A stretch of DNA of 43,487 nt, taken from assembly GCF_021596505.1 (NCBI RefSeq), contig NZ_PJIZ01000061.1:1-43487 (forward strand), in the 5' to 3' direction. The stretch comes from Nostoc sp. CMAA1605 (GTDB taxonomy: Bacteria > Cyanobacteriota > Cyanobacteriia > Cyanobacteriales > Nostocaceae). Each line of letters starts with the position of its first letter. Positions within the stretch are counted from its first letter, which is position 1. A program made the position numbers and the translations under genes. Below, piece after piece: positions 27,259-36,525 of the stretch. The notes below the pieces were generated by a model. It was given only the letters and a program-made list of their open reading frames with translations. It did no database searches and was not told the origin of the DNA.

Positions 27259-28521
27259 ATGACTTATACTCCTACCAAAACCCTAGCTGATAAAGTCCGC
27301 GCTGATTTCCCGATATTGCATCAGGAAATCAACGATAAACCCCTGGTTTATTTAGACAATGCGGCGACATCGCAAAAACCCTTGTTCGTTTTAAATGCAC
27401 TCAGGGATTATTACGAACAATATAACGCCAACGTGCATCGGGGAGCGCATACCCTCAGTGCAAAAGCTACCGATGCTTATGAAGGCGCACGGGATAAAAT
27501 AGCGAAATTTATTAATGCAGCTTCCCGTCAAGAAATTGTCTACACCCGCAACGCCAGCGAAGCCATTAACTTGGTAGCTTATAGCTGGGGAATGAACAAT
27601 TTACAAGCTGGGGACGAAATTATTCTGTCGGTAATGGAACACCACAGTAACATTGTGCCTTGGCAATTTGTGGCGCAAAAAACTGGTGCAGTTCTCAAAT
27701 TTGTAGAATTAACACCAGAAGAAACCTTTGATTTAGAACAGTTTAAACAACTGATTTCCGAAAAAACTAAATTAGTTTCTATAGTTCATGTTTCTAATAC
27801 ATTGGGTTGTATAAACCCAGTGGCAGAGATTGCGAAAATTGCTCACAGATACGGCGCGAAATTCTTAGTTGATGCTTGTCAAAGTGTTCCCCATATGCCT
27901 GTCGATGTCCAAGAAATCGACTGTGATTGGTTGGTAGCATCTGGGCATAAAATGTGTGCTACCACAGGCATAGGTTTCTTGTATGGTAAGTTGGAATTAC
28001 TAGAAGCAATGCCACCGTTTTTCGGTGGTGGTGAAATGATTGCGGAAGTCTATTTAGATCATTCCACCTATGCCGAATTACCCCATAAATTTGAAGCAGG
28101 AACGCCTGCAATTGGAGAAGCGATCGCTCTCGGTGCAGCCATAGATTATCTTACTAACATAGGTATGGATAAAATCCACGCCTATGAAGCAGAATTAACC
28201 GCTTATTTGTTCCAAGAATTAGCTAAAATTCCCCAAGTTAGAATCTACGGGACAAAACCTGATGCGAAAGGTGAAGGTAGAGCCGCTTTAGCAGCATTTA
28301 CCGTTGAAGGTATCCACGCCAACGACTTATCTACATTATTAGATCAAGAAGGCGTAGCTATTCGTTCTGGACACCATTGTACACAACCATTACACCGTCA
28401 TTTAGGTTTACCAGCCACCGCACGAGTCAGTTTATCTTTCTACAATACCCGTGAGGAAATTGATGTGTTCATCAAAGCACTTAAGGAAACCATCGACTTT
28501 TTTGCTGGTATCTTCGGTTAA
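27259..28521 (+). CDS. sufS: SufS, group II cysteine desulfurase
   Basis: 420 residues. A PLP-dependent enzyme that mobilises sulfur from cysteine to SufE and on to SufBCD. The PLP-binding lysine is K231 in SGHKMCATTGIG, and the catalytic cysteine is C374 in RSGHHCTQP, placing it in the SufS (group II) class. Residues such as HHSNIVPW and DACQSVPHMP are as expected. It ends the suf operon, and a terminator follows 6 bases after the stop. Confidence 0.95.
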   Translation: MTYTPTKTLADKVRADFPILHQEINDKPLVYLDNAATSQKPLFVLNALRDYYEQYNANVHRGAHTLSAKATDAYEGARDKIAKFINAASRQEIVYTRNASEAINLVAYSWGMNNLQAGDEIILSVMEHHSNIVPWQFVAQKTGAVLKFVELTPEETFDLEQFKQLISEKTKLVSIVHVSNTLGCINPVAEIAKIAHRYGAKFLVDACQSVPHMPVDVQEIDCDWLVASGHKMCATTGIGFLYGKLELLEAMPPFFGGGEMIAEVYLDHSTYAELPHKFEAGTPAIGEAIALGAAIDYLTNIGMDKIHAYEAELTAYLFQELAKIPQVRIYGTKPDAKGEGRAALAAFTVEGIHANDLSTLLDQEGVAIRSGHHCTQPLHRHLGLPATARVSLSFYNTREEIDVFIKALKETIDFFAGIFG

Positions 28522-28526
28522 TTTAG

Positions 28527-28547
28527 GGTGGGCATTGCCCACCTTTT
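28527..28547 (+). terminator. Rho-independent terminator of the suf operon
   Basis: GGTGGGC-ATT-GCCCACC forms a perfect 7-bp GC-rich stem followed by TTTT and a further T-rich tract. It begins just after the sufS stop codon. Confidence 0.85.
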
Positions 28548-28669
28548 GATTTTTATTTTTTATACGCAGCCATAAAGGAGTTTCCAGGTACTTGAAAAGG
28601 GGAACAATAGACTTTATTCAAAAGTCCTGATTCTAGTGCTTTACTTTTTTAATTATTTAAAACGGTTTT

Positions 28670-29173
28670 ATGAAAAAGGTTACTTTCACTCTGCTATGCT
28701 GGCTTTGGGTGTTTATGCCTCATGCTGCGATCGCAGGAGGTGCAAGTTGGGAATATCACATTGTTAAGTTCAGGAGAACATCCCAAACCTCAGCAGAATT
28801 TTCTCTACGTCCCACAAGACGAGAACAGAATTATCCTAGAAAAGAGTGCAAAGAAATTCTAGTACGCGCCCAATATCTTCCTGAAGCATTCTGGCGAAAT
28901 ACTTGGAGTAAATTCGTTTCTCGAAGAACACAAAATCAATCTCTCAATGTACTTGAAGAAGCATTTAAACAGAAAAAACCAACTCGATTTGGTGAGATCG
29001 GTACTGGTTTGAAGAAAGTAAATAATAAATCTTGTGTTTTTGAAAGTCGGGACTTGATGTGCGTCAAGAACATCCTAGTCAACAAAATGCTGTATATTCC
29101 TATCATGATCCTATTTAGCCTTATTAAGAGTGTTCAAATTTCTTCTTTTATGTGGCTCAATAAATTACTTTAA
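28670..29173 (+). CDS. Exported hypothetical protein, probable 3' frameshift
   Basis: 167 residues as read. An N-terminal signal peptide (MKKVTFTLLCWLWVFMPHAAIA) ends at an AxA-type site near residue 22, so the protein is exported. The body has Lys/Arg-rich segments and two Cys residues (KECKEI and KSCVF) that may form a disulfide. After FESR at about residue 127 the translation turns hydrophobic and unlike the rest. If one G is added to GGG at 29049-29051, the frame reads GLDVRQEHPSQQNAVYSYHD, then PI and a TAG at 29116, a more natural ending. The family is not recognised. Confidence 0.5.
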   Translation: MKKVTFTLLCWLWVFMPHAAIAGGASWEYHIVKFRRTSQTSAEFSLRPTRREQNYPRKECKEILVRAQYLPEAFWRNTWSKFVSRRTQNQSLNVLEEAFKQKKPTRFGEIGTGLKKVNNKSCVFESRDLMCVKNILVNKMLYIPIMILFSLIKSVQISSFMWLNKLL

Positions 29174-29200
29174 ACTTCGATTTAAGCATCGTCGATAAAT

Positions 29201-29314
29201 TATAGGATTCCTATTTGATTTTTGCGAAGCTGGGTACACTTTGATTCCTTCTTTCCTGTTCCCTGTTCCCTCCCTACGCAAATAATTTCACCGAATCAAA
29301 GCGGATTCCTATAG
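29201..29314. repeat. MITE-like element with TATAGGAATCCGCTTTGATT ends
   Basis: 114 bp. The left end TATAGGATTCCTATTTGATT and the complement of the right end TATAGGAATCCGCTTTGATT match at 17 of 20 positions. The centre includes TTCCTGTTCCCTGTTCCCTC. A solo end of the same family lies at 9995. It contains no coding region. Confidence 0.65.
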
Positions 29315-29367
29315 ATATATTTGCATCTATTCCAGAAATCGAATCTCCTGCATTACTCTCTTGTTTT

Positions 29368-32300
29368 TCACGAAGTAAAATCTAGCAACTTTTTCTGCAA
29401 AAACTCACGCAATTGCTCATCTGGATCAAGTTCGGCTCTATCGCGTAATAATGGTAGCGTTTGGGGATGATTAAGATAATTTTCGATGATAATTTCTAGT
29501 GCTACCTGTCGCGGATTTTGTTGAAAATTGTACTCTCGCGTAAAGGGGTCATGCACTGCACAATGGTAGAACACTTCCAATATTTCTGGGTGATCTACAA
29601 ACCCTTGTGCTAATTGTTGCAGTGCGACTTGACGGACATCTGCATATTTATCAGAAATGGCACGTTTTTTTAAAATGGTGAAAGTTTCAGGATCATCAGC
29701 AAACCCTGTGGCTAATTCCTGTAACGCTGCTTGGCGGACATCTGCATATTTTTCCGATTTAGCACATTTTTTCAGGATAGGGAGAGTATCAGGGTGATTG
29801 TGAAAACCCCTAGCTAATTCTTGTAAAGCTGTACGTCTCACAGATTCATTATTGTCAGCGATCGCACTTTGTTTGAGAATACTTAATGTATCTGGGTCAT
29901 CTTGGAAATGTCTGGCTAATTCTTGGATAACTGCGCGACGCACATCAGAATAGGTATCGATGACAGCACGCTGTTTGAGGATGATGGGGGTATCGGGATC
30001 ATCTTTGAATACTCTAGCTAATTCTTGGACGACAGCACGACGCAAATATTTATCCTCGCTAGCACTGGCGTGTTGTTTGAGCCAGGGAAGTGTATGAGGA
30101 TCATCTTTGAATACCCTAGCTAATTCTTGCACAGCAGTTTGGCGGACATCGGAATAGGGGTCAGCGATCGCACTTTGTTTTAAAATGGGGAGAGTATGAG
30201 GCTCATCTTTAAACCCTCTAGCTAACTCCTGCACTGCGGCTTGACGCACATATTCATTTTCATCGCTAGTGATAGCTTGTTGGAGAATACTTAAGGTATC
30301 AGAGTCATCTTTAAACCCTCTAGCTAATTCCTGAATCACAGCTTGGCGTACCATCCAGTCTTCACTGGTGGCGAAATTTTTCAACCATTGCAAAATATTG
30401 CAGTCATCTTTAAACCCCCTGGCCAATTCTTGAATCGCTACCTGACGCACAGTCCCATATTGATCAACTGTGGCACGTTTTTTCAGCCAAAACAATGTAT
30501 TGGGATTATCTTTAAAACTTCTGGCTAATTCCTGAATTGCGACTTGTCTGACATATTCACTATGATCAGCGATCGCACTTTTTTGGAGAATAATTAAAGT
30601 GTCAGAATCATCCTTAAAACCCCTAGCTAATTCTTGTACTGCGGCTTGTCTGACAGTCCAATCATTATCACTAGTAGCACGTTGCTTGAGCCAAGGGAGA
30701 GTATCAGGATCATCTTTAAACCCTCTAGCTAACTCTTGTAAAGCCGCACGGCGCACATAATCGCTATTATCAGCTGTGGCTAGTTGTTGTAGCCAAGGGA
30801 GAGTATCAGGATCATCCTTCCAAGTTGTTCCCACACAAATGACTGCTTTTGTGCGAATTTCTTGTACTAGTTGAGTTTCTTCTGCATCTAAATAAGGTTT
30901 GTAATAATAGGAGAGGTCATATTTAGTTAAAGCTTTAATTTTCTCTAATAATTTAGTTGATACAGAAGCGACTAACAGACGATTTCTCACCTCTGCTAGA
31001 CATTTAGCAGCTAAAAACAAGTTAATAAATTTTTCTGATTCACCATTTTCATTCATTAAGTAATCGAGAATTTCACAGACAAATCTTGGCTCAATCATCC
31101 CAATAATTAAACGTAACACCTCATGCCAAGTTTCATCTTGCCAGTGTTTACCAAAAACTTCACAATCTAGTGACTGAATTGATAAAGTCTGCATTTCTTT
31201 AAATTGCCAGACAAATTCCCAAGCACAAAAATATTCCAAAAAAGTCCGATGTACAAACGCATAGTAATCTGCACCTACAAAACACAACATAAAATTGCGA
31301 ATCCGTAGTTGATTCATCATCACCCTAGCAACTTTAGTTGGTTGTTCAAACTCCAGATTTTTCAGATAACGGGTTAAAATCTTTTCTAAATCCTTGGCAC
31401 TAATTAAATTACCTACTAAACCCTTATCACTAGTTTGCATATGATAAGCGACTTGTCGCAACATCGCCTGCTTATCTTTATAGTCAATAATTTTAGGATC
31501 TAGCCGATAATCTTCTACTAAAGCCCTTTCCACATCCCATTGATGTAACAATACTCGTGATGCTTGTTCGTACAAAGTTGCTCTATCTCTAGGTAATTCT
31601 TGGTTACGATTGAGAATTGCCATCATGGTTAATAAAAGGGGATTCCCTGCCAATTCAGAAATCGCTTTTGATGTGTCAATTGCTCTTTGCAATCTCTCCT
31701 TTTTCCGCAGTCTATCTCCCAGTTCTTTAAAGTTTAACTCATGCCAACGATGCACAAAGTCTTGAATTTGTTCTAGCTCTAAATCTTGCAGCATGAAATG
31801 GCGAAATTCTGCGTCTCTCAATCTTTGTGGTTTATAGCCAATCACGCGAGAGGTAACAATTACCCTCACATCAGGATATTCATTAGTAAAACGATGAATA
31901 TCGGTGATCACATCATCTCTTTTCCCAATATCAAACACTTCATCCAAACCATCAAACATAACTAAAGCATTGCCAGCTTTGAGTTGTTCATGGAGCTTAT
32001 TTTGGTTGAGATGATGAACTATACCACTACATTTATGAAAAAATTCTAAGAAATTATGACATTCATTATTTTCTCTGCGCCGGATATATGTCCGCAGTTC
32101 AATTAATAATGGAATTTGCGAAGAGATGACATTATTTAAGGGAGTTTCTGCCCAGTTTAAAGCTAAAAATTGCAGCAAAGTCGATTTCCCCGAACCTGGA
32201 TCTCCTAAAATAACTACATATTTATGACATTGCGTATCGTTAATAATATCTAAAACAGAAATAGTAGGCTGTTCAAAGTAAATTTGTTTGTAGTATTCTA

Positions 32301-33084
32301 GAGCTTCTGGAGTAATTTCTTCATCTAGCTGTTGACTTTCTCGTAGCTGTTTGAGATGTTCTTTAGGTAGTTCATGCACCTGTGCTAACACTTGATGAAC
32401 TTCCCGGACGTGTTGAGGAATAAACATCCGCCATAGTCTTAATTCATTATAGGCGTAACCCGTAGTATCCAGACTATCTAATTTCAGGTTTCCGTATCTT
32501 TCACGTATTCCTTCTTGGTATTTTTTTAAGTCAAAATCAGGGGTAATGCCTTGAATTTCTAGTAAGTTATGATTGATTGATTCTAAATGCTGAGAATCTA
32601 AAATAGGTCGTAGTTGATCAGATTCTCGAATAATCGCTTTCACCTTTTTGAGATAACGTTTAGCTAATCTTTCCCAATCAAATTCTTGCGGAAGATTAGG
32701 TAATTTCATTTCATACCAGATTTTGGTCAAGATTTGAAAATCTAGTGTGTGACAGTCTGGTAGGAAAGGTTTCCCTAAAATCTGTCTAACAGATTTATGA
32801 CTGAGAAATTGTTTTAAAGTCTGATTATAGGTTTGTAGTTCCGTTTCTTCTAACTCCGCATCTTCTAATTCTTGCTGCATGAGTTGCAAAAATTCTTTTA
32901 AGGCTTTGCCAGCAGCAATGTCAATGTCTTCTGGTTGGAGTTGCTGTAAAATGTTACCAGGAACACTTTTTAATAAATCTTTTGCCCAGTCTTTTGCCGC
33001 GTCTTTGGCTAAGTCTTCAAAAATCGACTTAAAAGCAAACCCGACAGCTTGAGTTATGCCCCAAACAGCTAACCAATCTAACAT
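29368..33084 (-). CDS. NACHT-domain STAND NTPase with C-terminal HEAT repeats
   Basis: 1238 residues. The N-terminal region (1-270) is helical, with an amphipathic start (WLAVWGITQAVGFAFKSIFEDLAKDAAKDWAKDLL) typical of cyanobacterial NACHT proteins. The NACHT NTPase follows: Walker A GDPGSGKS (294-301), Walker B ALVMFDGLDE (373-382) and the VTSR motif (410-413). A winged-helix/linker region leads to about 12 regular 34-residue HEAT repeats (about 775-1190) with consensus VRQAAVQELARGFKDDPDTL. NACHT-sensor proteins are STAND switches, and several bacterial ones defend against phage; the HEAT array would be the sensor. The gene stands alone. An effector domain is not obvious; the N-terminal helical part may do that job. 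Confidence 0.85.
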   Translation of the reverse strand: MLDWLAVWGITQAVGFAFKSIFEDLAKDAAKDWAKDLLKSVPGNILQQLQPEDIDIAAGKALKEFLQLMQQELEDAELEETELQTYNQTLKQFLSHKSVRQILGKPFLPDCHTLDFQILTKIWYEMKLPNLPQEFDWERLAKRYLKKVKAIIRESDQLRPILDSQHLESINHNLLEIQGITPDFDLKKYQEGIRERYGNLKLDSLDTTGYAYNELRLWRMFIPQHVREVHQVLAQVHELPKEHLKQLRESQQLDEEITPEALEYYKQIYFEQPTISVLDIINDTQCHKYVVILGDPGSGKSTLLQFLALNWAETPLNNVISSQIPLLIELRTYIRRRENNECHNFLEFFHKCSGIVHHLNQNKLHEQLKAGNALVMFDGLDEVFDIGKRDDVITDIHRFTNEYPDVRVIVTSRVIGYKPQRLRDAEFRHFMLQDLELEQIQDFVHRWHELNFKELGDRLRKKERLQRAIDTSKAISELAGNPLLLTMMAILNRNQELPRDRATLYEQASRVLLHQWDVERALVEDYRLDPKIIDYKDKQAMLRQVAYHMQTSDKGLVGNLISAKDLEKILTRYLKNLEFEQPTKVARVMMNQLRIRNFMLCFVGADYYAFVHRTFLEYFCAWEFVWQFKEMQTLSIQSLDCEVFGKHWQDETWHEVLRLIIGMIEPRFVCEILDYLMNENGESEKFINLFLAAKCLAEVRNRLLVASVSTKLLEKIKALTKYDLSYYYKPYLDAEETQLVQEIRTKAVICVGTTWKDDPDTLPWLQQLATADNSDYVRRAALQELARGFKDDPDTLPWLKQRATSDNDWTVRQAAVQELARGFKDDSDTLIILQKSAIADHSEYVRQVAIQELARSFKDNPNTLFWLKKRATVDQYGTVRQVAIQELARGFKDDCNILQWLKNFATSEDWMVRQAVIQELARGFKDDSDTLSILQQAITSDENEYVRQAAVQELARGFKDEPHTLPILKQSAIADPYSDVRQTAVQELARVFKDDPHTLPWLKQHASASEDKYLRRAVVQELARVFKDDPDTPIILKQRAVIDTYSDVRRAVIQELARHFQDDPDTLSILKQSAIADNNESVRRTALQELARGFHNHPDTLPILKKCAKSEKYADVRQAALQELATGFADDPETFTILKKRAISDKYADVRQVALQQLAQGFVDHPEILEVFYHCAVHDPFTREYNFQQNPRQVALEIIIENYLNHPQTLPLLRDRAELDPDEQLREFLQKKLLDFTS
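29385..30800 (-). repeat. Array of ~102-bp repeats encoding HEAT units
   Basis: About 12 units of 102 bp, similar in DNA as well as protein, encode the HEAT solenoid of the NACHT gene. Recurrent segments such as CTAGCTAATTCTTG and GGATCATCTTT mark each unit. The high DNA similarity suggests recent expansion or gene conversion between units. Confidence 0.85.
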
Positions 33085-33438
33085 AATGTTTATGTCTGTT
33101 GAGGTTGTGATTTTGAGTATATCTAAGAGTTGAGAAAATTGCCGTGGATTTTAAGATATTTGTAGAAATTAGGTATTAATAAAAATTAGAGAAATTGTTC
33201 TGAGTAAATATTTTGAAAAGTCTTCATAAATAAAAATACTTAGGATTCAGTTCGTAGTAAGGACTTTAGTCCTTTTCTGTTGGCGGGGCATCTGTCTACG
33301 ACACGCTACGCGAACGGAGAGAGAACTTTAGTTCTTACTACAAACCTTTAATTATTTACCCAGTTCTACTTAATTCCTAAATTTTCGGTAGATGTGTCGC
33401 GGTAGAATACCCCTAAAATAATCTCTAAATTTCAATCT
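33085..33438. other. Intergenic region with MITE-like element copy C
   Basis: No gene is seen. The element at 33250-33345 occupies the centre. The right flank up to about 33373 (AATTATTTACCCAGTTCTAC) also matches the flank of copy B. AT-rich DNA on both sides probably holds the divergent promoters of the NACHT and pentapeptide genes. Confidence 0.6.
33250..33345. repeat. Small inverted-repeat element (MITE-like), copy C
   Basis: The left end GTTCGTAGTAAGGACTTTAG and the complement of the right end GTTTGTAGTAAGAACTAAAG are imperfect inverted repeats. The centre has CTACGACACGCTACGCGAAC, a common dispersed motif also seen in copy A as a variant. Confidence 0.75.
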
Positions 33439-34242
33439 ATGATCAGCAAGGAGACTTACAAGACACCTCAAGACGTTTTGGCTATCCTGAAAGCGGGACT
33501 GGCTTTGGCTCAAGAAGATTTGTATCAATTCAATCTCAGTGGGTTTGATTTATCGAAGGCGCAACTACATCGAGCCACTTTGATTCGAGCCAATCTCAGT
33601 CAAGCCAATCTATCGGAAGCGGATCTGAGCCAAGCCGATTTAAGAGGAGCCGATCTGAGTCAAGCTATTTTACGTAATGCTAATTTACAAGCAGCTTGTT
33701 TGTATCGAGCTGATTTAAGTGGTGCAGATTTACGAGGAGCTAATTTAACTGAGATTAAGTTGCTAGGGGCAAGATACGATAGTCAAACGCTATTTCCTGA
33801 AGACTTCGCTTATAAATCTTCGGGCGCGATTGGCCCAAAGGCCAATTTAAATGGGGCGCAGTTGAATACAGCCAACCTACGCCACGCGGATTTACAGGGT
33901 GCTAGTTTATTAGGTGCTTATTTGGGGGGTGCTGATTTAACTTTAGTAAATCTCCAAGGCGCGCGCCTCAGTCAAGCAGATTTGCGGAAAGCTTGGTTGA
34001 CAGGGGCTTATTTACGTCATGCGCGGATCAATGGGGCTAACTTAGCGGGAGCAGATTTGCGTGCCGCAGATATGACTGGTGTGGAATTTGAGCAGTTAGA
34101 AAGCGTTGCTGGTGCTGATTTTAGTCATGTTCAAGGGTTGAGTGATGAAATGCGATCGCGTCTTCTCAGTCAGCCTGCACAAGAATTAGATACACCCCAC
34201 GCCTTAACTCGCAAAACTACAAGAGCCAGCCTAGAAAGTTAA
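33439..34242 (+). CDS. Pentapeptide-repeat protein
   Basis: 267 residues. Tandem A(D/N)LxX pentapeptides run from about residue 28 to 110 and again from about 135 to 215, for example ANLSQANLSEADLSQADLRG. They form a right-handed quadrilateral beta helix. A break of about 25 residues (LLGARYDSQTLFPEDFAYKSSGAIG) divides the two blocks. There is no signal peptide or fused domain, so it is a cytoplasmic scaffold of unknown partner. Such proteins are abundant in Nostoc-type genomes. Confidence 0.9.
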   Translation: MISKETYKTPQDVLAILKAGLALAQEDLYQFNLSGFDLSKAQLHRATLIRANLSQANLSEADLSQADLRGADLSQAILRNANLQAACLYRADLSGADLRGANLTEIKLLGARYDSQTLFPEDFAYKSSGAIGPKANLNGAQLNTANLRHADLQGASLLGAYLGGADLTLVNLQGARLSQADLRKAWLTGAYLRHARINGANLAGADLRAADMTGVEFEQLESVAGADFSHVQGLSDEMRSRLLSQPAQELDTPHALTRKTTRASLES

Positions 34243-34246
34243 CTGC

Positions 34247-34453
34247 TTAAGATTTAATTACCGTCCACTCTTTTTTGAGCAACGCTAGAAAAGTGGCAAT
34301 TCCTTTAGAAAATCCAGGAGGATCGGGTAGTACATACTGTGGGAACTCTTCATAGGGAAGCCACGGCTCTGACGAATCATGTCGCAGGTGCAGAACCCGA
34401 TCAGATCCTTCCAATTTCCAGAGCATCTGACCACCACTGGGAATTTCCGCCAT
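34247..34453 (-). CDS. Small conserved hypothetical protein (68 aa)
   Basis: 68 residues. The start is well supported by AGGAG 6 bases upstream of the ATG. The protein is soluble and compact, with LWKLEGSDRVLHLRHDSSEPWLPYEEFPQYVLPDPPGFSKG containing many aromatic and Pro residues. I recognise no family. Its stop is 4 bases from the stop of the convergent pentapeptide gene. Confidence 0.6.
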   Translation of the reverse strand: MAEIPSGGQMLWKLEGSDRVLHLRHDSSEPWLPYEEFPQYVLPDPPGFSKGIATFLALLKKEWTVIKS

Positions 34454-34839
34454 ATTTTTCTCCTGTCGAGCAAATATAACTACTCGGTATAAATTAGGTA
34501 TTGTCCAATTCTGTCAGCCTGTATATCTAGACCTTTGTGTTTTTTGTTGTCAAGCCTAGATACATTATAGAGACATCTAACTCAGCTAGACATGACTAAG
34601 AGGCGTATTTTTTGCGATGGCGCGCAATTACGGAGTGACGGGAGAAGCAGAGGAAGCAGAGGAGAAAAACCTATTACCAAGCCCGTTGGGGCGGGTGTAA
34701 GGGTGTAGGGGAAGAAAGAACAGCCAACAATCCAAGGGTTAAAAGCCTTGCCCATTGGGGCAACCGTGTTGGGTTCTTTTTCTATCCTCGCCCAACATTT
34801 TCCACCCCTATACCCTCATACCCTCATACCCTTACACCC
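34454..34839. other. Intergenic region with dispersed short repeats
   Basis: I see no gene. A GGAAGCAGAGGA repeat (about 34650), a pair of inverted segments AGCCCGTTGGGGCGGG and GCCCATTGGGGC (34680-34765), and a run of CATACCCT/TTACACCCC repeats (34800-34840) fill the right half. Confidence 0.6.
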
Positions 34840-35499
34840 CTAATGGATTAAATCTTCCATTGCAGCCCCTACTACACGGTAGTCTGGATCATTTCTCAGT
34901 TCTGCAAGAGCCGCCTTAGCCGTAGAGTCCTCAAAATTTTTCAGAGCATAGGCAACCCTAACCCGAATATATTCAAACTCAGAATTTTTGAGAATCAGGA
35001 GTTGAGATAAAGCAGCCTCTGACTGACGGGAATTTACTAATGCTCCTAACGCATCCACAGAGGCTTCTTGTACTGCTGCATCATCCCCTGCTAATCCAAT
35101 CACACAAGTCTCTAAAACCTCTTCAGGACAATCCATTTCTACCAAAGCAGCCAAAATACTGCGCCGTACCAACCAATGGTCATCACGGGCAAACGTCTGC
35201 ACTAGATGAGACACAGAAATCCGCCCAAACAACGAGAGAGAATTAGCCGCCTCTGCCCTGACATTAGGCGTGTTATCTAACTTCATGATTTGCAACAAAG
35301 CCGCAAAAGATTCAGACGTTTTCTGCTTACCCAACTCCCTAGCAACAAAAGTTCGCACCAAAAACTCAGGGTCTTGGACATGGCGACTGAGTAAAGGTAC
35401 AGCAACATCAGTAGGATAATCTTGAAGAGCAGAGATAGCCTTGAGACGATATTGAAAATCAGCGTTTTGCAGATTAGTTTCAATTTGGCTGAGATCCAT
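34840..35499 (-). CDS. HEAT-repeat protein, phycobilin lyase-like (CpcE/NblB clan)
   Basis: 219 residues, made of about six HEAT/PBS-lyase repeats (for example PLLSRHVQDPEFLVRTFVARELGKQKTSE and AGDDAAVQEASVDALGAL). Length and repeat type match the E/F-clan phycobilin lyases and NblB-like proteins, which attach or detach bilins or bind phycobiliproteins. I do not see the NHCQGN-type isomerase motif of PecF, so it is not a phycoviolobilin isomerase-lyase. The location near phycobilisome genes supports a bilin-related role, but the exact function is open. It is 115 bases downstream of the DUF1838-like gene on the same strand. Confidence 0.7.
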   Translation of the reverse strand: MDLSQIETNLQNADFQYRLKAISALQDYPTDVAVPLLSRHVQDPEFLVRTFVARELGKQKTSESFAALLQIMKLDNTPNVRAEAANSLSLFGRISVSHLVQTFARDDHWLVRRSILAALVEMDCPEEVLETCVIGLAGDDAAVQEASVDALGALVNSRQSEAALSQLLILKNSEFEYIRVRVAYALKNFEDSTAKAALAELRNDPDYRVVGAAMEDLIH

Positions 35500-35614
35500 A
35501 AGAGTAAGAAATAGGGGTGTAAGGGTATAGGGGTGTAAGGGTTTAGGGGTATAGGGGTGTAAGGGACAAAAACTAATGACTAATGACTATTGACTAATGA
35601 CTATTGACCATTGA
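35500..35614. repeat. Short tandem repeats between the HEAT and DUF1838-like genes
   Basis: GGGGTGTAAGGGTATA-type repeats (35515-35565) are followed by TGACTAA/TGACTAT heptamers (35577-35616). They fill the whole gap. Confidence 0.85.
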
Positions 35615-36406
35615 CTATTCTGCAACTGGAAAACTTTCTCCTCGTAAGTAAGCGTCAAAGTGTTGCTTAAAATATAACGTACTTGTCATATTTGCTTCAT
35701 CACTGTGGTCGGGAGTAAATTCATAAATCGGCACTTTTTGACGAATTAGTTGTATTAAATTCGGATGTAATTGTTCAAAGGAGTCAACGCGAGCTGTTGT
35801 CGTCTCAAATCTTAAGCGTGCTGGATGACCGTACCCTAGTTTCATCCACGGTAGCCAAGGACAGTTTCGCGCCCAGGTGGCGGGAGGAAGATCCTTGACT
35901 TCTGGACGACTAATGTGGCTGGTGAAATATTCTGTACCATTAAAGGTTTCACCAGGACAATAGTCTCGGTATTGGGGATCTCCTGCTAATGGATGAGGAT
36001 AAGTTAAGGGGATTTCTACAACAGAGGTAACATAGTCTTGCCCTTGAGGAATTACCGTCAGCCTTGGTTTGACAGAACCTTGTACTATGCGGTTGGCTAT
36101 ATGTACGATGGGTACAGCCGGACGGGTTGCGTCGGGTTGCCATGTGTGCAGGATTTCTTGTGTCTGTGGATGACAAAATAAACCCAATTCTCGATTAATC
36201 CGATAACCTACTTGTGCAAACTCAGAATCAGGACGAATGAAAACCTTGGTTGCATTCATCCCGATGATAGAAAATAACTTCTGCCATTCGCTCTGGCTCG
36301 ATTGTTGCCACCAGACTTTCCCTTCCCATCGATAGTAAAGTTGTTGACCATGATTTTTTCTATAAAAATCTAGATTATTAAATGTGTAGTCTTCTGAATT
36401 GCTCAT
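35615..36406 (-). CDS. DUF1838-like protein
   Basis: 263 residues, soluble. The layout (a Tyr/Trp-rich start with YYRWEGKVWWQQ, a central GYRINRELGLFCHPQTQEILHTWQ and repeated VxIPLTYPHPL segments) resembles DUF1838 family proteins, which are common in cyanobacteria and have no known function. It lies between the HEAT-repeat gene and the phycobiliprotein-like gene, divergent from the latter. A bilin-related job is possible by context only. Confidence 0.55.
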   Translation of the reverse strand: MSNSEDYTFNNLDFYRKNHGQQLYYRWEGKVWWQQSSQSEWQKLFSIIGMNATKVFIRPDSEFAQVGYRINRELGLFCHPQTQEILHTWQPDATRPAVPIVHIANRIVQGSVKPRLTVIPQGQDYVTSVVEIPLTYPHPLAGDPQYRDYCPGETFNGTEYFTSHISRPEVKDLPPATWARNCPWLPWMKLGYGHPARLRFETTTARVDSFEQLHPNLIQLIRQKVPIYEFTPDHSDEANMTSTLYFKQHFDAYLRGESFPVAE

Positions 36407-36525
36407 CGTTTCTCAAGAAACTACCGCTACAGTGTTAATAATAGGTTACTTAAACCAACAGAACTATTTCCATACTCCTCAAATTTGCCAGGGGTTTCAA
36501 CTTTTAGTAAGTCGATTTATATTCT

